NCBI GenBank assembly: GCA_951217055.1
Contig: OX578280.1
Location: 42,349,882-42,413,881, forward strand
Origin: Gerris lacustris
Lineage: Eukaryota; Arthropoda; Insecta; Hemiptera; Gerridae
Reading direction: 5' to 3'
DNA: 64,000 nucleotides
The notes under the pieces are model-generated. The model did not search any database and was not told the origin of the DNA. It saw only the letters and a program-made list of their open reading frames with translations. Below are positions 19,965 through 31,900 of the stretch, in pieces (position 1 is the first letter of the stretch; each line of letters opens with the position of its first letter). The position numbers were made by a program, and so were the translations under genes.

Positions 19965-22900
19965 CTGGAAACAGATATGATCAAGATTAAGTGGATATCG
20001 TAATTGGATATTGTAATCAAGTACTCTTGATTACAAATTTTGTTTGCTAGGCCCCCTGGTGGAAAAAATGTAGAAAGACCACGCCAAAGCCAATGATGGA
20101 CTGATGATGTGGAGGACGATCTGCAAGCGTTAAGGCCCCTACACTACACACTATACGTTTACTGGAGAGGTTTGGTTATATTTGCAGACCTGTCTGGCAA
20201 TCATATTATGGTGTGTTGAGAGACTGCACGCCGTATGAATATGTCGAACTTTTTCCATATCCATATGTTTCTAGCTGAAACGAAAGTCTCAGGCAGTCAG
20301 GCGTACTGTACGGCTCTGGTTGTGCATGCGCAATTCTTCCTCCTTGCCTCCTGACTTCACTCCTACTGGTTAGGCAGTTAGGCAGAAAGTTTGACTTATT
20401 GCGTCGACAGACCGTATAACTTATCCTATATTGTGCCTTTAGGGGTGAGACGGTGGCGAACAAAGGTCAAGGACAGACCGCCGTAGACTAACTTGACATA
20501 CCTGACTTTTGCGCCAAGGAACAAGTAAGTAAGATTACAAAATCGGTTTAGATACAAGATTACAAATCTGGTTTTAAGAAAAGGGTAAAGGGTTAGTTAT
20601 TTTTTTTAAACTTAGTTTACATTTCTTTTTTTGTAATCGTTCGATTTCTCTGTTCGATCATTGATTTATAATATAGTAGTCAAACAATTAGAATTAACTT
20701 TTGATAGCGTGGGAAACTCAAAAAAGGTGATTTACAGAGTTAGTAGAATAAGTATATCTAATATAATAATAATCTAATCAGATATTTCTCTTTTTTTAAA
20801 GGCCGGTATTATACGATGTCTCCTGACATGTTTATTAACCATTAATACTATTCTACATACATATAATACATATACTACCTTGAAGAAGGAAATATATTTT
20901 CCGAAACGTTGCTAAACAAAAACCATGTTTCTTTTCTTTTGGCTGATCCTCGCTATCCTAAAAAATTATTTAATTATTTCACAGTTGATATTCACCATAT
21001 CTTAGTTAATTCAGTATAGTTCAGTAAATATTAGGCACTGTCTATTTAAATTTGGATGGAAAACATGCGCAATAATAAATACCAAATAGGTTAATAAAAA
21101 TAGAGAATAAAGTGTACTTGAGGTGCTTTATGCTGTTTTATTTCGGAAAAGGAAAGGTAAATGAATGCCAGTCATGGAATATTTAGTCTAGTGAATGGAG
21201 GAAATGCTGCTGAAGAAGGGATGTAGCTAGATATTTATATTACTTTTCTAATTTTGAAAGGTATGTATATTTAATCACTCTTGGACAATTTAAGAATTCA
21301 CAGCTAGCGTGGGTCCCGGGACTTTGTGGATTGAGAGCAATGCGATTGTTGACCGTTGACCAGCAGTAAAAAGGGATTCAGTTTTATTCCGATTGATCCA
21401 GAAACCTAACATATTAGAATAGTAATCTGTGGTTTGTAGTAACAGAAGTTCTTGCATAGGGGAAATTAGACTTTTTGCCCATCTTCGAAAAGATAACTGA
21501 ATAACTTTGGAGATATATCATTATTTGTTTGAAGTAAGACGCGACTATTTACCTTGCAAGTATCATTGTAACCATCTCCGGCACAGATCTGAGACTCTGC
21601 TAGGATACCATAGGGAATAACTCTGCTTGTTTTGTACTTGCTATTACAAGTCTTGGAACTGACTAGGGTCAATTTGGTTTTCATTAGTTTTGTGCTCGCT
21701 GGACCACCTGAAATATCGAACAATGATTTGACAAATTTTTACATTTTCTTATTCTGTAATAAATTTAAAACTTTCGGAGGAAACCACATCAGAGATTTTG
21801 TGAATCCTGACGTTTCTAACTCATAGTAAGAAAATAGACCTAAAGAACAACTGGCTGAAGATGTAGCCTGAGAAGAATCGCCCGATAGAGGAGCTAAAGA
21901 AAAGTTGAAGGTCGAGTTTAAGAAGAACCGGCTGAATGGAGCTAAAGAAAAGTAAAAGGTGAGGTTAAGATGGCAACTTGAGTTTTCTGAATGGCTTTAA
22001 ACTATTGGATATTGACAGTTCTTAAATGTTTGTATATTAAGTCATAAATTTAACTGTTCTAAAATAAGAATATGAAATCTAATCTAATATATATTATGTA
22101 CATGATATGTTTTAATGTATAACCGTTGAGGTTATTTCTACATTATATTGGCCTAAGCATAAACAAATAAAGTGATTTTTTTCTGCTTTTTTACTTCATT
22201 CTAAATTGTTGAAACTGAATTATTTATAAAACATGAGTTTAATTACATATATGTATAATTACTTTCAATTTGTATGGAGGAATGGTTTGAAGCTCTTAAA
22301 TCCAATAAATTTGACCAATATGGTTTGGGACGGGGTGACACACTTGATTCCGTTTCATTTTCTGTCGCGTTTCTTTGTAAATTTAGATTCATACCTAAAA
22401 CAAAACAAACAATTATAATCATAAACATAAAGTATTGATAAAGAAAAGAAGAAGTGTGTTCTACGAAGGGAATCCAATCCCGGACGCAATTTTCGATCCG
22501 GGGATTTCGGGACCGCAAAAACGAATCCCGGGACCAATAACTAGATAAACAATAGACTGATAAATAGCCTAAATGGATGTAGTTACGTTGCATTATTATT
22601 TATTTAATTATTATTATAACAAAAGTATCCATATTTATTTAGCATTTCTTTTGTTTAAAAAAATATTGATTAACATTAATCGCACTAAAGGTGCAAAAAA
22701 AAAAACAAAAACATTTTACGTCAATGTGGTCAGGTAGGTAGTAGTAGGTACGTAAATTTAGAAACAAGCTACACAGTATTTTAGGCAATAAGTTGTATAT
22801 TTAAACTGTTGTATTTGTACAAATAAATGCAATCGCATTAAAAAAAACAAAAAACTATTACATTTAATAATAAAATAATTAATTATTAATATACTAAGTA

Positions 22901-25900
22901 AAATATGTACCTAATGAAAACAACTAATCATCCCGTAATAACAGCAGTAGTTTTAGCAACAAACAAAACTCAGCATACTTGACATGTTCATAAAAAAATG
23001 CTGTTTAGGTTTACAAAAAAGTTATTTAAATCGATAAAACTTAAACAAAATTGATACAGCACTCCGCCATTTTTAAATGGAGCCATTTCTTTTCTCATAG
23101 TACCTACTTTGAAGGTCAGTTTTCGTCTGTGTTCCAGGTTCAACAGTTTTCATACTTTTTTCATTTTCTTGATTTAAAAGTTGTGTAAGTGTAGCTGGAG
23201 CTGGATAAATACTTTCCTCTCTCTTAATACCTACTTCAGTCCACATCGCGCAGTCAACAAATCATAGAAGTCTGTCCCCTCTTACTACGCTTCAAAGTGC
23301 ATTCGACTACCCGACTAATATTATTGTTTATCGAGTCATTTGTTTGATTGTTTACTTAGTTCAGTACATAAAAATAAATTAATTATGTTATTTATTTAGA
23401 AAATCTATTATTCCCTTGATTAAACAGTACTTGCACCAGTCAAAATACCTTAAAACATAAAAATTTTCAAATCCTGAAATCCCGGGACTGATACTTTACA
23501 ATCCAAGGATTGCCGTAGGGGTAAATCGGCTTAGGATCCCGGGATTGGATTCCCTAGTTCCACGATAGAGTACTTAGTAGGAAACATTTGTTTATTTGTG
23601 TTTATTCAAGAAAATGTAATTCCTTTTAAACTCCGGCTTTTTACCAATAAAATTATTTTATATTCATAGAGAGTTAAATTTTTTTTGAAAAATAATAATA
23701 ATAATAATAATAAAACCAAGAGGGAACAACTGCCATTAGTTGGCAATGATCTTTTCTTAAATTTTGTTTAGCATTATTGAGGTTTTTGTGATATGTAATT
23801 GTTTTATCATAGAAGAGGTGTAGTTCAATAACCAAACAACGTCTTCATACAAAATAATTGTATTTGTTACAATTGACCGATTTCGGCTGTTTTAAAGCAG
23901 CCTTCTACTAATTGTTTTAGGTATATTTTAGAGTAAATATTACAATTAATAATTACTAGTGAGGATGCTGAAAAGGTATATTCTTAGGTTATTATTTAAA
24001 AACAAAATTTAATGTTTACATGTTTTTACATTCTCGTATATACGTAGTATGTATGAAGAGAAAGTATTGTGGTTGCCCGAAAATTTTAGTTTGAGATTTT
24101 TTATGGATTTACACGAGTTGAGGTCCCTTAAGTCCAACAAAGTGGTTTTTAAAATATGTCGGTTTGTCTTGTGTTTTCTATTGTCTGTCGCCTGTATCGT
24201 CTTGTTGTCTGTATTCTGTGCAGACGCGTAGAACCTGAACTACGTGGCCGATTTTTATTAAATTTGGTATCCAGGTTCAGAAAAATCATACCCCGAGGCG
24301 AAATCGAGAAATGAATGTTAGCTCTAAATTTGGGGGCGCTTACCCCCAAAAAACTCTAAACATGTGAATTCCAAAAAGTTTGATTAAAGAAATTCTAATA
24401 TAAAGTACATTTTAATACGAATCTAACCATGTAAAAATCCAGTTTCCAAGATATCGATGAAAAAAAAAAAATCTATTAAATAAGTAATTGTGGAATTAAA
24501 ATACAGTATCAATACCTATATGAGAAAATTGTTTTCGATTTATCGGACCCAATATTTTGCAATTCTGAACCACATTTCTAGATAATATTCGATTCCATCA
24601 ACGATAATGGTAGTCTAATCTAGGTATTTTTTTAGTTTTTATTTGAGTAAATTCACACTACAATAATAAATCTTCTAAAGTAACTGCTCACTCCTACAAA
24701 TCTACTTAAGTAACTTCTTACTGCAACAAATCTACTTAAGTAACTTCTCACTACAACAAATCTACTTAAGTAACTCCTCACTACAACAAATCTACTTAAG
24801 TAACTTCTTACTGCAACAAATCTACTTAAGTAACTCCTCACTACAACAAATCTACTTTAAGTAACTTCTCACTACAACAAATCTACTTAAGTAACTTCTC
24901 ACTCCTATACAAATCTCTTTTTCTGGTTTTCTCGTTGTCCATATCCTTTCATTCATATAATTATTTTAATTAATATATTTTTTTCAATACTTGCCTCCAA
25001 ATATATAGCCCCAACCTGTAGCGGTAAATTCATTCTGTGGTGTCTCCTTGCTTGTGAAAAGACAGAGTGGACGGACGTAGGCAGAGATTTCCACGTCACT
25101 TTCCAACTTGAACAGGGCGATGTCGTTGTACACTAATTTCCTTTTGTACTCTGGGTGGAGTATTCTTTCGACGATTCTGAATGTCTCTGGCAAAGCTTTG
25201 TCCGAATTAGTTGACGTGTCGAGATCACCTACCTTGGCCCAGGTTGCCAGGCCCCTGATTGATCAACATAAAAAAAAGGTAAACATTAATGTTATAAACG
25301 AAATGGGTGTTAAAAAAGGGCATTAAATATCATTAGGTAAATTGATAAAATAGCTTTAAAAATAGGATAGACACGATTAAAGACTGACTATTAATCCAAT
25401 AATATCTACTTTTATCAATTTATTTATTCAAACTTGGAACAACGACCTACTTAGTTAGATTTGTATTTAAATGGGCTTCTTTTTAATGAAATTCGTCGGA
25501 ACCGCATTCGAGAACCAATATTCAGCGTAAGCTCTGACTAAAGAAACCATTTTTTTTAAAAAACACCTTTTTATTTTACTCAGGAGACAGGAGACCTTAA
25601 AACGTGTGTATCCCTCAAAATCACATACTTACAACATTTTCTCTTACATAATAACATATTTACATCTTGGATGAGGCACAGTGAGCAGCACTTAAGACGA
25701 ATCTTTCACTGATAAGACTTCCTCCGCATTGCCAGGATACGACCGATTCACCGTATCCAATCAAAACCTGGCAACAAATCGTAAACTTATAATTACAAAA
25801 TAGTAAGAATAAATAAATAAATATTTTATTCTCTGTTTTTCATGGGCTCATGTCCTACGATGTAATAAGCAAATGATCAGAAATTGAATCGGACGTAGTT

Positions 25901-28900
25901 GAAGAAATTAATTTCTATCGTTTATTTATAACTACGTTTAATTGTCCATGAACACAATTTTTTAATATTAGATTGATCAGAAAGTCACGGTTTATTTTTT
26001 CCAAGATAAACTTGGAATAGGGTAAAATGTTTATTTACATTTTTTATATCAAATTATCTCGTTTGCAAAATAGTTCCGTTTGGATGAATATAGGTCTGTA
26101 TTTTGGAATTTGTTAAACATGGAAGAAAATAGTGTTTATATACGTTAGTTTTAAATCTTTATGCTGTCTTATTTCCGCAAAGGAAGAAAAAGAAAAAGAT
26201 CGTCAGTCAAGCTCATGGAAGCTTTGAAAAATATGGAGATGTGCTGCTGAAGAGTTGATGTGCTAGAATTGGTTATTATTTCTTAAACCAAAAATTTCTT
26301 AACACACTTTGGACTTGGACAACTTAAGAATGTATAGTTTGTGTAGGGTTCCGGGCCATTGTGACATTTAGAGCAATGAAAAGCAAACCAAAAAGAGATT
26401 CAGCTATTATTCCAATTACTCCAGGACCTAATATAAGTATGCCACGTCGAGGAGTGAAAAATCCAAACAAGCTTTTATCCGTAAAACATTAACCCTCTGC
26501 CCACAAGGTTGGGTTGTAAACCACCCGGCCGTTCTTGATTTCTGATAAACATGCGCGGAGAGTGTCAAACTTAATCATCCCTCCGTGTATCCTCTAACTA
26601 GGTCCTACTCATAGTGTTTGTAGGGCCGTTTGATCGCAGTTATCGTTTTACGCGAATTGTAAACTCATGTTATATCTCTGGGGTGAGTTTTCACCCGACT
26701 TGTTTCCCCTACATTTATTCAAAAGTCTATTTCAAGGGATATATACATGCACAAGGGTTTTTTAAGACCAATATAATGATTCTCCTGACATCTTTACGTA
26801 TCATTCTTACATGCGGAATATGAGACTGGTTGCCCCCCACTCTGTACCTCCTAACTGTACACTTATCCTGAAAAATAAAATCATTCTCAACCTTACCTTG
26901 AAGAAGGAAATATATTTTCCGAAACGTCGTTAAACTAAAATATTGTGTTTTTATTTTACTTTTGACTGATCCTAGCTATCCTAAAAAAATTATTTAATTA
27001 TTTCATAGTCAATACTTTCAATGAGTGATATTCCACCCGACCTTGTGGTATACATTAGAGCAACTCACCTTGTGGGCAGAGGGTTTAAATAATTATAGAA
27101 TAGTGCATTAGGAATGCGACATTCAAAGATGCTAGATGATCAAACCACCGCAAACCATCTTATCAGCTGTTACGCAACTAGTTTTTGATACCTTTTAAAT
27201 TGCATTAATTACATTGGTGTATATATAATACATACATTGGTCTGGCTAAAAGCCCACTGTTGGCTACTCAACGTTATTATCGGTAGAAACAATCAATTGT
27301 TTTTAGAGATGACTAAAATGTGTGCATCCAAAAGAAATCCCATATAATTTCTTAGCAAATCCCATGTCATCGACACTGTATAAACTAAATTATCAACACG
27401 TAGATTTATTTAATGACCTTTTTTTACCATGTGAGGGAATTCTTTTGGTGAGGCCTCTTCACCATTGGCTATCAGTGGGGTGGCGATCATGCTACACGTG
27501 TCCACTTTCTCCATACCCGATGTATTCCCTCTTAAAATGGGTGATGGGATCTCCAGAATTACAGTCTTTGCATATTCTTCACATTCTGAAATATGTTAAT
27601 ACTGATAAGATTAATAATTTTTTTTGGTTGTTCTTTATTTGTAGATTGTTACCTCCTATCATAAACTACACGTAAAGCCATTACATCTAATAGTTATCCT
27701 GATAATATCTTACTTTGCTTAGCTATCCTTACAGCTTGTAATAATACATCAGATTTCGATGGAGTAGGCTGAACAACGAAGAAGGAGTTTGATGAGATAA
27801 AGTTAGTTGGTAATTTGCCAACTGATGAAATAACAATGTTGCCTTGTGTTGGTGCAACAGGGGAAAATAAGCTAACCATGTTGTGGTGTGTCGATGCAGC
27901 GGTTGATGTTAAACTATCAATACTGTGCTGTGTTGATGCAACATGTGATGTTGAGCTAACCATATTTTGTTGAGTTGATGCAACAGGTTGAATTGAGCTA
28001 AAAATGTTGCTTACTGTTTTAGTTGACGATTCAATTAACTCTGGCCATGATAATGGCCAAACGGGACAACACATCATCTGGAAATAAAGAAAATAATATA
28101 CAAACAGCTTTAAATTATTTTAATTAACCCAAGCTAATTATAAAGCATTATTATTAAATAATATCGTTAATGTTAATATGTTGACATTTAGTTTAATTTA
28201 TATAGTTTATTTCCATAGCAACTCAGTTTGTTATGTTTTACATGTTATATATACGGTTTAATTGTTGTTTTTGTTGATGTAGTGAACATTTATAAGGTTT
28301 GTTCCAACCACTCTTCAAACTGGTTTGGAACTGTACGACGCATGCGCATTTGGAAAAAAGAGTTCCAACGAGCCCAAACTCAAACTCTGACTGACTCCGA
28401 CTGTTAATCGGCTGTTCCAACCACGCTCTGATTGAATCACGGATTAGTTTGGAACCAGTCAGAGCAGTCAGCGATCGGCGGCAGGGACTAGTAGTTTGGG
28501 ATTGAGTTTGGGTGAACAGAAACGTAATAAGTTCAGGTATTTTCGATAGCACAGGAACGCAAAATCACATTAACGATCAACTCAAAAAGTTGATCTGATA
28601 ACAGTGCTAAAACCTACCACGGCAAACAGTTTGGTTCGAGAAAGGAGCGTTCCAACAATAACGAAATCACAAATCAATTCCCAACGGTCAATGATCGCGC
28701 ATGCGCATTACGTCAATCACGGACTAATCCGAAACTGATTCGGAACTGGTGGTTGGAACAAACCTATAATAATATCAGGAATTTATCACTGACTTATATT
28801 TTTAATCATAATTTAAAATTAAACAACTAAGAAAGTTGTATAACAGGAAACTATTTTAAAATCCTGAGTTCTCGTTGGCTCCCCCCCCCCCCCCACATTT

Positions 28901-31900
28901 TTTCAACTTTCCCGCTCTATCAAAGCATTAAAATTTAAAAGCACAGACTATCAGGAATATATAATATTATTTTGTGTTTATATTATCTTTGCTTCAAAGC
29001 TTAGCGATGTTAACGGAAGCATTGTGATCGTTCTGAAGAAGGACTTTTTTTATAACTTCGATATCAAAAATTTCAAGATTGAATTCCGTTTCAGACATTA
29101 GGGAATATTTTTTGGTCTACTGTCTGTCCACCAACATTTTTGCGTACCTCCATTTCTTAAAAACTACTTGTCCAAATTTGACAAAATTTGGATTCAAGGT
29201 CTATAAGACAATTATTGGTCCCATATTAATTTTAAGGTTCAATTATCTATGCGCTCATGTTTTCAAACTTTTTTCAATAACACCTCTCACATATCTTTAA
29301 AAGTACTAATCCGATTTTTAAGAAATTTGGACGCTATGTCGTAAGAAGTTAAGAAGCCTACAGAGTATCCCATATTAATTTTAACCACCTGCGCTCATTA
29401 AATATTGTTAAATTGACATTTTTATTCGTGTAAAAACGAAACTATTTTGATGGATTTAAATAAAAAAGGGAGAAGAAAATTAAATAAATTATACAATAAT
29501 AGGTTATAAAATCAATAAATCAATACATTATTAAAGTAAGTGATATGGCGCAAGGAAGCTACGTGCAACACTAATTGGACTTATTTTTTAAAAGGAAGAG
29601 AAAAAGAAAGATAATAAGAGTACGCCCATTTGTCTATCTTGCTACCTACTATTAGAATTAATGATTTGCATCGCTTGGAATAGTTAGTCATGAATTAAAG
29701 GTTTATTCATTTGATACATCAACAAATAATGTATATTACTCCAGCTAAATCATTTATTTTCGCTGAACATCGTGAACTTCTAAACATTTTAGACATTTAT
29801 CGCTAATAATTATAGAATTTCTATATCTATTCGAACTGATTTAAATAATTTAAATGTCGTGATTCAAAGAATTAAAAGTGTTGTTCTGGTTACTTTAAGT
29901 TAAAGTTGTTTCACTATGTTTATGTTAATGATTGTTATTAAAAAGAAAATAACATACGAACTAAGTATAAGCCTACTTTTGACCCACCTTGCATATTATA
30001 ACCAATTGAATGATATATTATTACCTATTTAAGATAACAAAACAAGACATATTTACCTGTGTTTTATTGATTGTACCACACGTATTGATTTCGTGTCCAG
30101 ATTGTCCATCTTTAGTTCTTCTTGGACATAGATCCGAAACTGTACAAATACCCTGCTCATAGTCGCGGGTCAAGCATAACACTTCTACAAAATAATTAAC
30201 AATGTGCATTTATTAAATAAGATAATTCATAATTAATTTTACATATTATTCAGAATCAACGTAGCCTATGGTCCAGAGACAGTCAGTCGGAAGTCCGGAA
30301 GTAGTGGCACAAATAACAATTTAACAATACACTATATTTTTATTGTGATTGGCTCTATGACTTATCAATTTAAAATTTTATAATATTCAAAGCTAATTAA
30401 AAATTCAACATATTAAAAAGTAAATATAATATTTAAAGTAAAATAATTCTAAATTAATGATTTTTAACAAATACATTTTAACAAAAATAAATATTAACTG
30501 GTGCTAATTTTAATGTACATTTGAGGTGTTTATTTATACTAAAATAATAAATAGGCAATTTTAACTAATAATAAACACATAACCGATAATATATAAATAA
30601 ATTTGATATAAGAAAATAATAAAAATGAATGAACGTGGGCGTAATAAATAGAGTATAATAACACTCAACAAATCGAATGACTAGGTAAGATAATAATAGT
30701 TAGTAGTTAGTATTATACTATAATGTCTCTACATTGCATCACGAATAAATCCATACAATTTTTCAAAATCCAGTCTTCAGATCATTAATTTCTTGCGTTG
30801 TTAAAGGATTCGTGCCAAAATATGTTAATCTATATGATCGCAGAGTGGGACGAGAGTCTAGGAAGTAGATCATATTAGAGGAGGGTCGAAAATTACAGAA
30901 CAGTTTAAAATAAAATGTTATTGGAGAATAACAGTTCGTCCGATAACATGTTATTGAAAAAGACCTGATATCGAATAACAGTTCACATTATAACAGCTCA
31001 GATAACAGATCAGATCATCTGTTATTGTTATTTTATAACAGAACAGAAACAATAACATTGTTATGAACATATTTTCCCTTTCATTAGCTTGACGTAATTC
31101 AAATCTGTAATGCTCCTACCTTCAAAGTTTTTTGTTAATGTTTAGATGTTTGTTTGTTAATGTTTGTGTTCCACTATACACTTACGAGAGACTAGTCTCT
31201 CCCTGGAATTTAAACAGGGAGGATTCAGAAATATTTTTATTTTTATTTTTAATATGTAGTAGTGCTATGTGATACTTATATATATATATATTTTTGTGTG
31301 TATGTATGTATATATATATGGTTTTATTAAGTGTATTCCCAGTTTCATATGTACAGTGACAATATGTAATGTTACATTTAGAATCATTAAAAGAAAACTT
31401 TTGACAAAATAAGACTCATATGAGAGGGAATTTACAAGCCTGAAGAAGCCATAATGTGATGGCGAAATATAGCAATTTTTAAAGAAGAGTGGAAGTTTTA
31501 TATTTTTATTATATTTAATATATAATAAAAGTTTAAAAAAATTAAAACCCTAAAAAAAGGCCAAATTTCTCAAGTAATTTCTACAAAAAGTATAAAGAAG
31601 GGTACAAAAGAAATTTTGTTTTTTATAAGTAAAATTGTTTTTCACGTTAATTCAGAGTTATTGGTGATTACGCCTCAAAATTTGGAGCTATAATGCATTT
31701 CTCAATTTCACTTCGGGGTATGTTCTTTCTCAACTTGTATGCCAAATTTTATTAAAATCGGCCCAGAAGTTTACGCTCCGCGTATCTGTATAGACGACAG
31801 AACGACATTTTTGCAAAAACAATTTTTTTTATCTCGGAACCTCAAAACGTGTAAATCCATCAAAATATTAAAATTGAATTTTCGCGCCATCACAATACAT

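Larger units (their letters stand above)
19965..21552 (-). other. Gene B intron 7
   Basis: Contains decayed non-LTR retroelement pieces (20041-20140; 21115-21410) and a hammerhead-like motif (20878-20912). No additional exon. Confidence 0.55.
21708..24994 (-). other. Gene B intron 6 (GC-AG)
   Basis: Starts with GC at 24994-24993 instead of GT and ends with AG at 21709-21708. It contains the 30-bp tandem array 24668-24916 (82 bases from the donor), a hammerhead-like relic on minus (23876-23908) and the TIR element 22467-23555. No exon. Confidence 0.75.
25768..27427 (-). other. Gene B intron 4
   Basis: Contains the second RNase H-like relic (26150-26440) and the best preserved GAAACGTCG hammerhead-like motif (26896-26929). 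No exon recognised elsewhere. Confidence 0.5.
28078..30056 (-). other. Gene B intron 2
   Basis: Holds MITE 28295-28765 and a dispersed repeat (28999-29420) related to 53706-54140. Otherwise AT-rich with nothing recognised. Confidence 0.5.

Noticed and set aside
22243..22593. 116-codon minus-strand frame
   Set aside because: It runs across the left end of the 22467-23555 element and has no family resemblance.
24653..24841. Minus-strand frame encoding a 10-residue repeat ([14 protein letters not shown])
   Set aside because: It is the 30-bp minisatellite inside a gene B intron; stays open only because the period is a multiple of three.
24668..24916. CRISPR-like regular repeats (also 34469-34782 and 61529-61818)
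   Set aside because: Units are contiguous with no unique spacers, and the context is a eukaryotic nuclear locus.
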